A stretch of 64,000 nucleotides of DNA from Gammaproteobacteria bacterium (GCA_022819855.1 JAJEGN010000012.1:136746-200745), one strand, 5' to 3'; positions 45,665 through 54,844 are shown, counted from the stretch's first letter. The notes: a model not told the origin generated them from the sequence alone. Numbers and translations: made by a program.

Positions 45665-47857
45665 ATGTTTCTGCACTCCAGAACGAAGGATCGACCCGTA
45701 CACCTTGGCTTGTTCGGACTGGAGGCCCTTTCCCATGACCCGGCCGCCGCTGCGGTCGAGTCGGCGCGGCCGCAGGTCGCCGCGCCGCCCGCCCAGGACG
45801 CAGACGACAAGCTGAGCACGGTTGCACGGCAATATCTCGAAATCTTCGCCGGCAGCATCGACGGCGACGCGGCTGCCGCACGGGCGCCCGTACCTGACGA
45901 TCTCGCCCGGCGCGCCGCGGACGTCAAGGGTCTCGCCTACTTTCTCGATGCCGCCCATGTCGGCATCTGCGCCGTGCCGGCCGAGGCGTGGCTTGCAGGT
46001 GCCGAGAGCTTCGAGCATCCCAACGCGATCGTCCTGCTGATAGAGCACGGCAGGCTCCCCGAGGCATCCAACCTCGCGCATGACTGGACGGCTCCTGCCC
46101 GTCGGGGAGTCGGGGACATGCGCGCGGCGGAGATCGCGGTGGTCGTCGCCGGACACATTCGCCACATGGGTTTCAACGCGCGCTGTCATTTCGCGGGCCA
46201 CAGCGGCGTCGAGCTGGAGCGCCTTGCGGTCCTCTCCGGCGTCGCGTTGCGCACGGCCGACGGAACGGTCAGTCCGTTCCTCGGTTCCGGCTACTCGCTC
46301 TCCGTCGTAACGACGGAATACGAGCTCGAACACGACATGCCGCTTGCCGCCGACGCCGAGCGGCAGGCGCGAGGCCTGCGCCATTGGTGGGGGGTGAACG
46401 GCGCACAGTCGGGCCGGGAACGCAACCGGCGCGCCCGGCGGCCGAGCCACCTGAGCCACTACCCGATGGAACAGGTACGCCGGGTCGACCGCCCGACTAC
46501 CCTGATCATCGACGACGAAGTGCCGCGCGTGCCGAAGCGCGCCGCGTTCTTCGAACGGGCGCTGCAAGGGGATCTCGGCGCCAAGGCACAGCGCGAACGC
46601 GGCAACTTTTCCTTCAAGCATCCGACCTCGCAGAGCCTGCTGACGACAATCCGCTCGCTCGTGCCGTTCCAGGACGGCCCGGTCGGTGAGACGGATGTCA
46701 GCCGATACGGCGACCCTGAAGCCAACGCGGCGGCCATCAAGTCGCTGTCCTACTTCCTGGGCTCCGACCTGACCGGAATCTGCGAGATACCGCGCTACGC
46801 CTGGTTCTCCCACAAGGAGGACGGCAAGCCGCTGAAGATGTACCACCGCTACGCGGTCGTCATGCTCATCGACCAGGGCTTCGACACGATGGAAGGCGCA
46901 AGCGGCGACGACTGGATTTCCGGTACGCAGTCGATGCGCGGCTATCTGCGCGGCGCGGAGATCGCGGGCGTCATGGCCGCACACCTCAGGAGCCTGGGCT
47001 TCCCGGCGCGCTCGCAGACGAATGCCGACAGCGACGTACTGCACATCCCGCTGATCCTCTGGGCGGGGCTCGGCGAGCTCAGCCGAATCGGCGAACTCGT
47101 GCTCAACCCGTTCGTCGGACCGCGCTTCAAGTCGGTCGTGCTGACGACGGACATGCCGCTTGCGGTCGACAAGCCGATCGACTTCGGACTTCAGTACTTC
47201 TGCAACAACTGCCTGAAGTGCGCGCGCGAGTGCCCCTGCGATGCGATCTCCTGGGGCAACAGCGTGATGTTCAACGGCTACGAGATGTGGAAGCTCGACG
47301 TCGAACGCTGCACCCGGTACCGGCTCACCAACTCGCGCGGCGCGGCCTGCGGCCGCTGCATGAAGACCTGTCCGCTCAACAAGGTCGTCGACGCCGACGG
47401 CCCGATCGTCACGCGCATCGCGAGCTGGCTCGGCATCCATGCGTTCTGGCTGAAGCCGCTCATGGTGCCGTTCGCCGCGTGGCTCGACGATTTCATCGGC
47501 AACGGCAAACGCAACCTGGCCAAGAAATGGTGGTTCGACCACGAGATCGTCAACGGCGTCACCGTCACGCCGCGCGCGACCAACCAGCGCGACATCGACC
47601 CGTCCCGCAACATCGATCCGGCAACGCAGAAGATCGCCTACTACCACGCAGACGCGATGCCGGCGCCCGACTCGCCGGGGCCCGTCAAGGTCGACCGCAA
47701 GACTGCGCTAACCTCGCGAGACGTCGTCGAGACGCCCGACCAGGCGCGGGCACGCGTCGCACGCGGCGAGCCGCGCCCGGCGCACTACGTGCCCGTACCG
47801 CCGATCGGCGCAGACGACGCCGAATCGCAGCGCGTAGAGAGCCCCTACGCGAAATAG
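45665..47857 (+). CDS. Reductive-dehalogenase-like cobalamin/iron-sulfur protein with duplicated domain
   Basis: A 730-residue protein without signal peptide. Residues about 86-235 and 356-503 look like two copies of one domain: GLAYFLDAAHVGICAVPAEA versus SLSYFLGSDLTGICEIPRYA, and MRAAEIAVVVAGHIRHMGF versus LRGAEIAGVMAAHLRSLGF. Two [4Fe-4S] motifs follow: CNNCLKCARECP (513-524) and, after Cys549, CGRCMKTCP (562-570). This order, a degenerate first copy, a cobalamin-binding second copy and a ferredoxin module, is that of cytoplasmic catabolic reductive dehalogenases such as NpRdhA. It lacks the Tat signal and the rdhB anchor of respiratory enzymes. An obvious C-terminal reductase fusion is absent. 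The halogenated substrate, if any, is unknown. Confidence 0.82.
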   Translation: MFLHSRTKDRPVHLGLFGLEALSHDPAAAAVESARPQVAAPPAQDADDKLSTVARQYLEIFAGSIDGDAAAARAPVPDDLARRAADVKGLAYFLDAAHVGICAVPAEAWLAGAESFEHPNAIVLLIEHGRLPEASNLAHDWTAPARRGVGDMRAAEIAVVVAGHIRHMGFNARCHFAGHSGVELERLAVLSGVALRTADGTVSPFLGSGYSLSVVTTEYELEHDMPLAADAERQARGLRHWWGVNGAQSGRERNRRARRPSHLSHYPMEQVRRVDRPTTLIIDDEVPRVPKRAAFFERALQGDLGAKAQRERGNFSFKHPTSQSLLTTIRSLVPFQDGPVGETDVSRYGDPEANAAAIKSLSYFLGSDLTGICEIPRYAWFSHKEDGKPLKMYHRYAVVMLIDQGFDTMEGASGDDWISGTQSMRGYLRGAEIAGVMAAHLRSLGFPARSQTNADSDVLHIPLILWAGLGELSRIGELVLNPFVGPRFKSVVLTTDMPLAVDKPIDFGLQYFCNNCLKCARECPCDAISWGNSVMFNGYEMWKLDVERCTRYRLTNSRGAACGRCMKTCPLNKVVDADGPIVTRIASWLGIHAFWLKPLMVPFAAWLDDFIGNGKRNLAKKWWFDHEIVNGVTVTPRATNQRDIDPSRNIDPATQKIAYYHADAMPAPDSPGPVKVDRKTALTSRDVVETPDQARARVARGEPRPAHYVPVPPIGADDAESQRVESPYAK

Positions 47858-47982
47858 CCCTGCTTGATTCAGGCGCTCGACCGGCCTGTCACGACATCCA
47901 CAAGCGTCCGGCAAGGACTACTTGACGCCTGCCGCGTCTGCCGCACTGCTGCGCGCACGCCGTCTCGCAATGCCGCTACAGC

Positions 47983-48975
47983 TCAATCGTCACAGCGATT
48001 GACTTCGACGGAAACATGGACGATTCCGGCATCGGCCGGGATCAGGTTCCTGTAGTAGTCGGGCGGTTTGGGATCGTGCGTGACGACCGAGACGATCGCC
48101 GAATAGATGTCCGGACCCACGGCCCAGACGTGAAGATCGGCTATGCGGTTGTCATCGGCGGACTCGATGCTCCCGCGCACGGCGTCGGATACCTCTTGCG
48201 GCGCCGCCCCGTCCAGCAGGATCGCGCTCGTCGAGCGCAGCAGGCCGATCGACCAGCGCGCGACGAGAATCGCGCCGACGATGCCCATGGCGGGATCCAT
48301 CCAGACGAAGCCGAAGTATTTCGCGCTGAGCAGCGCGAAGATCGCGAGCAGCGACGTCAATGCGTCGGCGAGTACATGCAGATAGGCCGACACGAGATTG
48401 TGATCCCGGGCATGATGGTGGTGATGCCCATGGCCGTGCTGGTGGGCATGACCGTGGTGATGCGCATGTCCGTGGCCGTGCGCCCTGTGACCGCCCTCCT
48501 CTTCCAGGTCCGCAGGCTTCTTCTGCTCGAGAATCAACACCGAGACGCCGTTGACGATCAGGCCGAGCACGGCGACGAGAATCGCCTGATTGAAGGCGAT
48601 CGGCACCGGCGCGATGAAGCGCCCGATGCTCTCCATCGCCATGGCGAGCGCGAAGCCCGCGAGCAGCACGGCGCCCGTGAACCCGCCGAGCACGTTGACC
48701 TTGCCCGTGCCGAAGCTGAAGCGTGCGTCGTGCGCGTGCCGCCGCGCATAGATGTATGCGAACGCGTTGATGCTGAGCGCCGCGGCGTGCGACGCCATGT
48801 GCAGGCCGTCGGCGAGCAGCGCCATGGACCCGTAGACGACACCGGCGATGATCTCGACGACCATCATCGTTCCGGTGATGGCGATGACGATCAGGGTCTT
48901 CGTCTCGCCGGGCCTTCTGAGATCCTGTCCGAAGGTATGGGGGTGCTGCCAACGCTGCAGTTGCTTCTCGTGCAT
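47983..48975 (-). CDS. CDF-family divalent metal exporter, DmeF type (cobalt/nickel)
   Basis: A 330-residue protein that opens with LQRWQHPHTFGQD and the DmeF-like segment TMMVVEIIAGVVYGSMALLAD. The transport sites are LLADGLHMASHAAAL (helix 2) and HVLADALTSLLAIFA (helix 5). Between helices 4 and 5 is a His-rich loop (HGHGHAHHHGHAHQHGHGHH) that binds metal, and a cytoplasmic ferredoxin-like domain closes the protein. DmeF proteins expel Co(II) and Ni(II) by proton antiport. It is convergent with the reductive-dehalogenase-like gene and divergent from the ferritin gene. Confidence 0.9.
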   Translation of the reverse strand: MHEKQLQRWQHPHTFGQDLRRPGETKTLIVIAITGTMMVVEIIAGVVYGSMALLADGLHMASHAAALSINAFAYIYARRHAHDARFSFGTGKVNVLGGFTGAVLLAGFALAMAMESIGRFIAPVPIAFNQAILVAVLGLIVNGVSVLILEQKKPADLEEEGGHRAHGHGHAHHHGHAHQHGHGHHHHHARDHNLVSAYLHVLADALTSLLAIFALLSAKYFGFVWMDPAMGIVGAILVARWSIGLLRSTSAILLDGAAPQEVSDAVRGSIESADDNRIADLHVWAVGPDIYSAIVSVVTHDPKPPDYYRNLIPADAGIVHVSVEVNRCDD

Positions 48976-49144
48976 GGGTTCCAGAACGACCGTCCGCTGC
49001 CGGAATCATAAAGCAGACTCACGCGGTCTACACCGGGGGCACACTCGCCTGCGGGTTTCTTTCGCGATAAACCCGTGCCAAACTCCACGCCGCATGGCGG
49101 CGGTCGTCCGGACCGACGCCACGAAGGAACGACGAGGGAAAGAC

Positions 49145-49612
49145 ATGGCTATCGACACGGAGCAGGTCATCGACCAGCTCAACAAGATTCTCGAATACGA
49201 ACTTGCGGGCGTCGTCCGGTACACGCACTACGCGATGATGATCTTCGGCTACAACCGGATACCCATCGTCGCGCTCTTTCAGCAGGAGGCGCAGGAATCC
49301 CTGGGACATGCGCAGCAGGCGGGCGAAATGATCACCCGGCTCGGCGGCCATCCGTCACTTGGCATCGGCCCGCTGTTGGAAACGTACCAGCACGAAGTGC
49401 GTCCGATCCTGGAGGAAACGCTCGAAGCCGAGCACGCCGCGCTCAAGCTCTACTACGAACTGCTCGCGATGGTCGAAGGCAAGCACGTACCGCTCGAGGA
49501 ATACGCGCGCAACCTCATCCTCACGGAAGAGTCGCACATCGACGAAATCGACAAGATGTTGCGTAACCCTGGCGACGTCGGCGTCAGCGAGGCTGCGCGC
49601 GCACTCAGCTAG
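49145..49612 (+). CDS. Bacterioferritin-like ferritin without the haem methionine
   Basis: A 155-residue four-helix protein. Diiron ligands of the ferroxidase centre are visible as Glu19 (EYELAGVVRYTHY), Glu51 and His55 (QQEAQESLGHAQQ), Glu94/96 and the LTEESHIDEID pair. The residue next to Glu51, where bacterioferritin has its haem-ligand Met52, is Ser here. It is therefore likely a haem-free ferritin-like protein. It would oxidise and store iron or detoxify peroxide. GACGAGGGAAAGAC supplies the ribosome site. The SDR gene starts 27 nt after its stop. Confidence 0.88.
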   Translation: MAIDTEQVIDQLNKILEYELAGVVRYTHYAMMIFGYNRIPIVALFQQEAQESLGHAQQAGEMITRLGGHPSLGIGPLLETYQHEVRPILEETLEAEHAALKLYYELLAMVEGKHVPLEEYARNLILTEESHIDEIDKMLRNPGDVGVSEAARALS

Positions 49613-49639
49613 ACAAACTATCGAATTTGGGAGAATGAA

Positions 49640-50425
49640 ATGGATCTGGGACTGAAAGGAAAAAACGCAGCGATTACGGGCGCGAGCCAGGGCATAGGCT
49701 ACGCGATCGCAAACGCACTTGCTCAGGAAGGCTGCAACGTCGCGCTCGCGGCGCGCGGCGAGGACCGTCTGAACCAGGCGGTCGCCGACATGCAGGCGCA
49801 TGGCGTGACGGCCGTCGGCATCGTCGCCGACCTTGCGAACGAGGACGGCTGCAAGGCGTTCGCTGAAGGCGCTGCCGAACAGCTTGGCGGGCTCGACATC
49901 CTCGTCAACAACGTCGGCGGCATGATTCCGGGCACGCTCGACGGCCTGACTCCGGAAGTCTGGGAGCGCGTTCTCAACGTCAACCTCATGGCGGCCGTCT
50001 ACATGACCAAGCACGCCTTGCCGCATCTGCGCAACGGAAACGCGCCGCGGATCCTGAACGTGTCCGGAGTCTCGGGCACGCAGCTACTGCCGGGCGCACT
50101 GACGACGACGATTCCCAATGCCGGAATCATAGGGTTCTCGAAGGTCATGGCCGGCGAACTCGGCCCCGCAGGCATTACCGTCAACAACATCTGTCCGGGC
50201 CTGACGGCCACGGAGTCGTGGGGGCCGCGCGCCGAAGCCATGGCCAAGGTCCGCGGCGTGACGGCCGACGACGTTCGCGCGGCGATCGCAGGCCAGACGC
50301 TGCTCGGCCGCTGGGCCGATCCCGAGGAGATCGGGAATGTCGCGGCCTTCCTCGTCTCGGAGAAGGCCAGCTATATGACGGGGACGACGGTCGAGGTGTG
50401 CGGCGGATTCACACGCTACATCTGA
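49640..50425 (+). CDS. SDR-fold protein lacking the catalytic Ser-Tyr-Lys
   Basis: A 261-residue Rossmann protein with the NAD(P)-binding ITGASQGIGYAIA and NNVGG motifs and the family-like C-terminus GTTVEVCGGFTRYI. Aligned without gaps to FabG-type enzymes, ILNVSGVSGTQLLPGALTTT followed by IPNAGIIGFSK puts Gly143, Thr156 and Asn160 at the positions of the catalytic Ser, Tyr and Lys. Classical SDR chemistry therefore looks unlikely. It may be a cofactor-binding scaffold or use other residues. It has GGGAGA upstream and is probably cotranscribed with the ferritin gene. Confidence 0.85.
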   Translation: MDLGLKGKNAAITGASQGIGYAIANALAQEGCNVALAARGEDRLNQAVADMQAHGVTAVGIVADLANEDGCKAFAEGAAEQLGGLDILVNNVGGMIPGTLDGLTPEVWERVLNVNLMAAVYMTKHALPHLRNGNAPRILNVSGVSGTQLLPGALTTTIPNAGIIGFSKVMAGELGPAGITVNNICPGLTATESWGPRAEAMAKVRGVTADDVRAAIAGQTLLGRWADPEEIGNVAAFLVSEKASYMTGTTVEVCGGFTRYI

Positions 50426-50476
50426 CGCGCGTCCGCACGACGGTTCCGAGATAGTCGAAAGCCATACAAGACAACA

Positions 50477-50493
50477 GCAGGTGAAAAACCTGC
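50477..50493 (-). terminator. Possible terminator hairpin downstream of the amidohydrolase gene
   Basis: On the minus strand GCAGGT-ttttc-ACCTGC forms a perfect 6-bp stem followed by the moderately T-rich TGTTGTCTTGT. It lies in the gap between two convergent genes, 135 nt beyond the amidohydrolase stop. The stem is short and the T-tract broken, so it is weak. Nothing else is recognisable in 50426-50627. Confidence 0.3.
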
Positions 50494-50627
50494 GACGGTG
50501 AGTTGACGCTTTCGGCGCCTGCGAGTCGCGCTACCCGGTCCAGCGCCACAGTCTGCCGCCAGGTTCGGTTCCGCCGCCGGGATCCTCCGAGTTGTCGCAC
50601 AATCGGGGCAGCGCAGGTCGCAACCGG

Positions 50628-52064
50628 CTACCACCAGTCCGCGCGCTCGCGCACGGCCGCCTGTGCGCGCTGTGCATCGTCGATGACCTCATCGACATCG
50701 ATGTCGGTCAGCACACCGTCGCGCTTGAGTATCCTGCCGTCGATCATCACGGTATCGATGTTCGCGGGCTGGGCGGCCTCGACGAGCATGTGTGCAGGCT
50801 CGGTGAATACGCCAAGGTTAAGCGCGCGCGTGTCGACCATGATCAGGTCCGCTCGCTTGCCCGGCGTCAGCGAGCCGATGTTGTCCTCGAGCCCCATCGA
50901 ACGCGCGCCCTCGATCGTCGCAAGCTCGAGGACGCGGCGGGCCGGAAGCCTGAATTCGTCCTGCGTGCGCGAGTTTTCGACGTTCTGGATCGCCTTCATG
51001 ATCGCAAACATGTCGGCGTTCCCCGTCAGGGTCGGGGTATCCACGGACAGGCCGACGGGGATGCCGGCATCGAGGAAGTCGCCGGTGATCGGGAAGCCGA
51101 AGCCGATTCGCAACTCGGTCCAGGGCGACAGGCTCACAGACGCGCCGCGCCGCGCGAGCGCCTCGATCTCCTCCGGGCTCGTCCAGATCGCGTGGATGAC
51201 CTGCACGTGCGGCCCGAGCATGCCGGCATCCTCGATCGCCTGGATGCCGCCGCGGCTGGTGGGGAAGTTGTTGACGTGCACGGACACGGGCAAATCGAGT
51301 TCGCGGGCCGCCACATAGTCCTGCCGGGACGCTTCGGTGCCCGCCCCGCGCCAGGCCAGACCGAGCGTCAACAGGCCATCGTTGGAGTAGTCGTTCCAGT
51401 TCACCGCGAGGCGCGCGACATCGGCCATGTCGAGCGGTGAATCGTTCGACGCGCCGGTCGGCGATCCGTAAGCGAAACGTGCGCGGATGCCCGTATCGGT
51501 CAACGCCCGAAGATCGGCTTCGGCGTACTCGGGATCACGCACGTTGTGGCACCAGTCGTGCACGAAGGTGATGCCGGAATGGATGGCCTCGGCGGCCGAC
51601 AATCGCGTACTCGCGTACATGTCTTCGGCCACGTAATGCGCCCCGATGCCGCGCGAGGTCGGAAAATACCCGTGCTCGGGCACGTCGCCCGCCATGCTGC
51701 GCAGCATCGTCGTCCACATGTGCCAGTGCGTCTCGACGAGGCCCGGCAGGACGAGCATCCCGCCGGCATCGATCACGGTGGCGTCGGGAGCGTCGATCGA
51801 CGCGCCGACCGCGGCGATCTGCCCGTCCCTGACGTGGACATCGGCATCGGACAGATCGCCGAGCGCCGGGTCCATCGTGAGCACGTAGCCGCCCCGGATC
51901 AGGTATTCGTTGCTTGCCGGCATGACGCCGCCCCCGTTGTCGCTGTCCTGCGCGCTTGCGAGCCGCCAGCCGCCAGCGCCAAGTGCGCCGATGGCCACGG
52001 CGCCACCCATGAAATCACGCCTTCCGATCGATCCGCCGCTGCCGTGCCTTGTCATGTTCGCCAC
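50628..52064 (-). CDS. Tat-exported amidohydrolase (TRZ/ATZ-type)
   Basis: A 478-residue protein from GTG 52064 (GGGAG 5 nt upstream); ATG 52055 is an alternative. IGRRDFMGGAVAIGALGAGG is a twin-arginine signal. The amidohydrolase fold follows with metal-site motifs ETHWHMWTTML, VSVHVNNFPTS, VQVIHAIWTS and LSVDTPTLTGNADMF. LTPGKRADLIMVD near the end is typical of cytosine-deaminase/atrazine-chlorohydrolase relatives. It would hydrolyse an amine, amide or chloride group on a cyclic compound in the periplasm. Substrate unknown. It is last in a same-strand row of four putative catabolic genes. Confidence 0.88.
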   Translation of the reverse strand: MANMTRHGSGGSIGRRDFMGGAVAIGALGAGGWRLASAQDSDNGGGVMPASNEYLIRGGYVLTMDPALGDLSDADVHVRDGQIAAVGASIDAPDATVIDAGGMLVLPGLVETHWHMWTTMLRSMAGDVPEHGYFPTSRGIGAHYVAEDMYASTRLSAAEAIHSGITFVHDWCHNVRDPEYAEADLRALTDTGIRARFAYGSPTGASNDSPLDMADVARLAVNWNDYSNDGLLTLGLAWRGAGTEASRQDYVAARELDLPVSVHVNNFPTSRGGIQAIEDAGMLGPHVQVIHAIWTSPEEIEALARRGASVSLSPWTELRIGFGFPITGDFLDAGIPVGLSVDTPTLTGNADMFAIMKAIQNVENSRTQDEFRLPARRVLELATIEGARSMGLEDNIGSLTPGKRADLIMVDTRALNLGVFTEPAHMLVEAAQPANIDTVMIDGRILKRDGVLTDIDVDEVIDDAQRAQAAVRERADWW

Positions 52065-52234
52065 CGTTGCTCCCAGATTCTCCCATCACCGACGGCCGGC
52101 CCCGCAGGTACGCGATCGCCATGCCGCCAGATTCGCGGGCCGGTTTCGGGTCTCCCCTGGCCTGGTGGCGGATGCCTGTCGCGTGCGCGCGGCCCGCAAT
52201 CTGCCGCCGCGCGGTCGCGGGCATATACGCCACG

Positions 52235-53743
52235 TCAGACGAGCATGCAGACCGATTGCAGTTCCGTATACATCTCGATCCCCTGGCGCCCGTGCTCGCG
52301 GCCGAATCCCGATTGCTTGAATCCACCGAAAGGCATGTTGGGATCGACGAAACTGTGGCAGTTGACCCAGACCGTGCCGGCCTTGATCTTCGGGACGAGC
52401 CGATGCACGGCACTGAGGTCGTTCGACCAGATGCTTGCGCTCAGGCCATAGGGCGTTGCATTTGCGAGCGCTGCAACCTCGTCGAGTTCGTCGAACGGCT
52501 GCGCGACGAGCACGGGACCGAAAATCTCTTCCTGCACAACGCGCATATTCGCATTCACGTTGGCAAGTACGGTCGGTTTGACGTAGCAGCCCGGGTGCTC
52601 GAGCGTCTCCCCGCCCGTGACGACTTCCGCGCCTTCCTCGCGCCCGGAGTCGATATAGCCCATGACCCGCTCCTGCTGCTCGGGTGAGACGAGCGGACCC
52701 ATCTCGGTGTCGGGGTCGAGACCGGGTCCGAGCCTGATCGCATCCGCCGCGGCGCTGACACCCTCGACGACCTGCTCGTAGATCTTTCTATGCGCATAAA
52801 GGCGTGAACCCGCCGCGCAAACCTGACCGGAGTTGAAAAAGATCGCCTGTGCCGCCCCGCCGATGACCGTTTCGACATCGGCATCCGGCAGGACGATGAC
52901 CGGCGACTTGCCGCCGAGTTCGAGCGATACGCGCTTGAGCGTGTTCGTCGCGGACTTGTTGATGATCTTGCCGACTTCGCCGGAACCGGTGAACGCAACC
53001 TTGTCGACGCCCGGATGGCTGACGAGCGCAGCGCCCGCCGTCTCGCCGTAGCCCGTGAGGATGTTCACGACGCCCGGCGGGAATCCGGCTTCCATGATCA
53101 GCTCGCCCAGCCGAAGCGCGGTCAGCGGCGTCTGCTCGGCCGGCTTGAGGATGGAGGTACAGCCGACGGCGAGCGCCGGACCGAGCTTCCAGGCCGCCAT
53201 CACCAACGGAAAGTTCCAGGGAATGATCTGCGCGACGACGCCTGCCGGGCGGCGCCGCGTCGAGGTCTCGAATCTGGCTCCCGGTGGTCCGCCGACCGAG
53301 ATGTCGAACGTCGAACCTTCGATCTTGGTCGCCCAGCCGGCCATGTAGCGGAAATACTCGCGCGTTGCGGGGATGTCGACGACGCTCGCAATGAACCTGG
53401 TCTTGCCGTTGTCGATGCTTTCCAGTTCACAAAGCTCCTCGGCGTGCTGCTCGATGAGATCGCCGAGGCGCCAGATCAGCGCCTGACGCTCGGCAGGCCG
53501 CATGCGCGGCCAGGGCCCCTGCTCGAATGCTTCTCGCGCGGCCGCGACGGCGCGGTCGACATCGGCCTGGTCGGCATCGGCGATCGTCGATATGGTGTCG
53601 CCGGTCGCCGGATCGACGACCGGGATCGTCCTGCCCGACTCCGACTGGACCCATTCACCCCCGATAAACAGGCGTGCTGGTCGGTCAAGAAACGAAACTG
53701 CGCCGACGGACGGCGCGGGTTGTGCTGCGATGGCGACGCTCAT
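52235..53743 (-). CDS. NAD(P)-dependent aldehyde dehydrogenase
   Basis: A 502-residue enzyme from ATG 53743 (MSVAIAAQPAPSVGAVSF) with GAGAGGGA upstream. It has the cofactor region IPWNFPLVMAAWKLGPALA, FTGSGEVGK, the general base in RVSLELGGKSPVIV, the nucleophile in FFNSGQVCAAGSRL and EEIFGPVL. It oxidises an aldehyde to the acid, and its closest general type is the betaine/phenylacetaldehyde dehydrogenase group. The physiological aldehyde cannot be told. It is flanked on the same strand by two amidohydrolase genes, which suggests a degradative pathway. Confidence 0.93.
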   Translation of the reverse strand: MSVAIAAQPAPSVGAVSFLDRPARLFIGGEWVQSESGRTIPVVDPATGDTISTIADADQADVDRAVAAAREAFEQGPWPRMRPAERQALIWRLGDLIEQHAEELCELESIDNGKTRFIASVVDIPATREYFRYMAGWATKIEGSTFDISVGGPPGARFETSTRRRPAGVVAQIIPWNFPLVMAAWKLGPALAVGCTSILKPAEQTPLTALRLGELIMEAGFPPGVVNILTGYGETAGAALVSHPGVDKVAFTGSGEVGKIINKSATNTLKRVSLELGGKSPVIVLPDADVETVIGGAAQAIFFNSGQVCAAGSRLYAHRKIYEQVVEGVSAAADAIRLGPGLDPDTEMGPLVSPEQQERVMGYIDSGREEGAEVVTGGETLEHPGCYVKPTVLANVNANMRVVQEEIFGPVLVAQPFDELDEVAALANATPYGLSASIWSNDLSAVHRLVPKIKAGTVWVNCHSFVDPNMPFGGFKQSGFGREHGRQGIEMYTELQSVCMLV

Positions 53744-53896
53744 AGTTCCCTCTCGATGGTCTTGTGGTCTTGCAGGTGCAGGCGACCCGCAACTCGCCGG
53801 CTCACCACGGCGGCGAACGATCGGCGGGTCGCCAACGCCCGACTCGAACAGCGCGAGTGTAGAACCCGCATGAAGCGCCGACAAGGGACGGCAAAC

Positions 53897-54772
53897 TCAG
53901 CCGAGCTTGAGCAGCGTCTTGGCGTTCTCCTTGAGGATCAGCGGTCGGACCTCGTCGCGGATGTCGATCTTCGCGAAGTCCGCAAGCCAGCGGTCCGGCG
54001 TGATCAGCGGATAGTCCGTGCCGAACAGGATCTTGTGCCTGAGTTGCCTGTTCGCGTAGTGGACGAGTTGCGGCGGAAAGTACTTCGGAGACCAGCCCGA
54101 GAGATCGATGTAGACCTGCGGCTTGTGCAGGCAGATCGACAGGGCCTCGTCCTGCCAGGGCCAGGAAGGATGCGCGAGGATGATCGGCATGTCCGGAAAG
54201 TCGACGGCCACGTCGTCGACGTCCATGGGGTTACCGTACTTGAGCCGGATTCCGCCGCCGCCCGGCATGCCGGTGCCCATACCGGAATGCCCCGTGTGGA
54301 AGAGCGCCGGCAGGCCGGCTTCGGCGATCACCTCGTAGAGCGGATAGGCGCTCGGGTCGTTCGCGTGGTACTCCTGGTACTGCGGATGAAACTTGAATCC
54401 GCGGATGCCGAAATCGTCAATGAGCCGGCGCGCTTCCCTGATCCCCTCCCTGCCCCGGGCCGGATCGATGCTCGCGAACGGGATCATGATGTCGCTGTTC
54501 TCGTGGGCGAGTTCGGCGACCTCCTCGTTCGGCACGGGCCGATCGCCGCGCGCACGCTCGCCGTCGACCGGGAAGATCACGCAGGCGATCTTCCGTTCCC
54601 GATAGTGGGCCGCGATCTCCGGGATCGTCGGCCGCGCGTGGTCGTGCCGGAAGTACTTCTTCGCGGCTTCCTGGAAAGCGGTCAACGGTTGCGGGTCGCG
54701 CGAGGACACCTCCGCGTGCGTGTGCACGTCGATCGCGACGAGAGAGTCGATATCCATCTTGGGGCGATCCAT
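53897..54772 (-). CDS. Amidohydrolase family 2 (metal-dependent TIM-barrel hydrolase/decarboxylase)
   Basis: A 291-residue protein. IDVHTHAEV provides the HxH metal pair, PALFHTGHSG and IILAHPSWPW further histidines, and ILFGTDYPLITPDRW the catalytic Asp, as in amidohydro_2 enzymes (ACMS decarboxylase, resorcylate decarboxylase, oxalomesaconate hydratase relatives). GFKFHPQYQEYHANDP is also typical of the group. It probably acts on an aromatic-derived carboxylic acid. It lies 153 nt upstream of the aldehyde dehydrogenase and 72 nt downstream of the GST gene. Confidence 0.88.
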   Translation of the reverse strand: MDRPKMDIDSLVAIDVHTHAEVSSRDPQPLTAFQEAAKKYFRHDHARPTIPEIAAHYRERKIACVIFPVDGERARGDRPVPNEEVAELAHENSDIMIPFASIDPARGREGIREARRLIDDFGIRGFKFHPQYQEYHANDPSAYPLYEVIAEAGLPALFHTGHSGMGTGMPGGGGIRLKYGNPMDVDDVAVDFPDMPIILAHPSWPWQDEALSICLHKPQVYIDLSGWSPKYFPPQLVHYANRQLRHKILFGTDYPLITPDRWLADFAKIDIRDEVRPLILKENAKTLLKLG

Positions 54773-54844
54773 CGTGCCGGTTTTGCTGTGGCTCGGTTCG
54801 CGGCTTCAGATGGCCGGGGGACAGTACGCCTGGCGACAGCGCGC

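Noticed and set aside
45575-47647. 690-aa minus-strand ORF
   Set aside because: Exact antisense shadow of the reductive-dehalogenase-like gene, no recognisable domains; typical of GC-rich DNA.
50426-50627. Possible cobalamin riboswitch in the gap after the SDR gene
   Set aside because: Some GCAGG/CCTGC and GCCAC fragments are suggestive, but the B12-box core is missing and both flanking genes end here, so no gene lies downstream to regulate.
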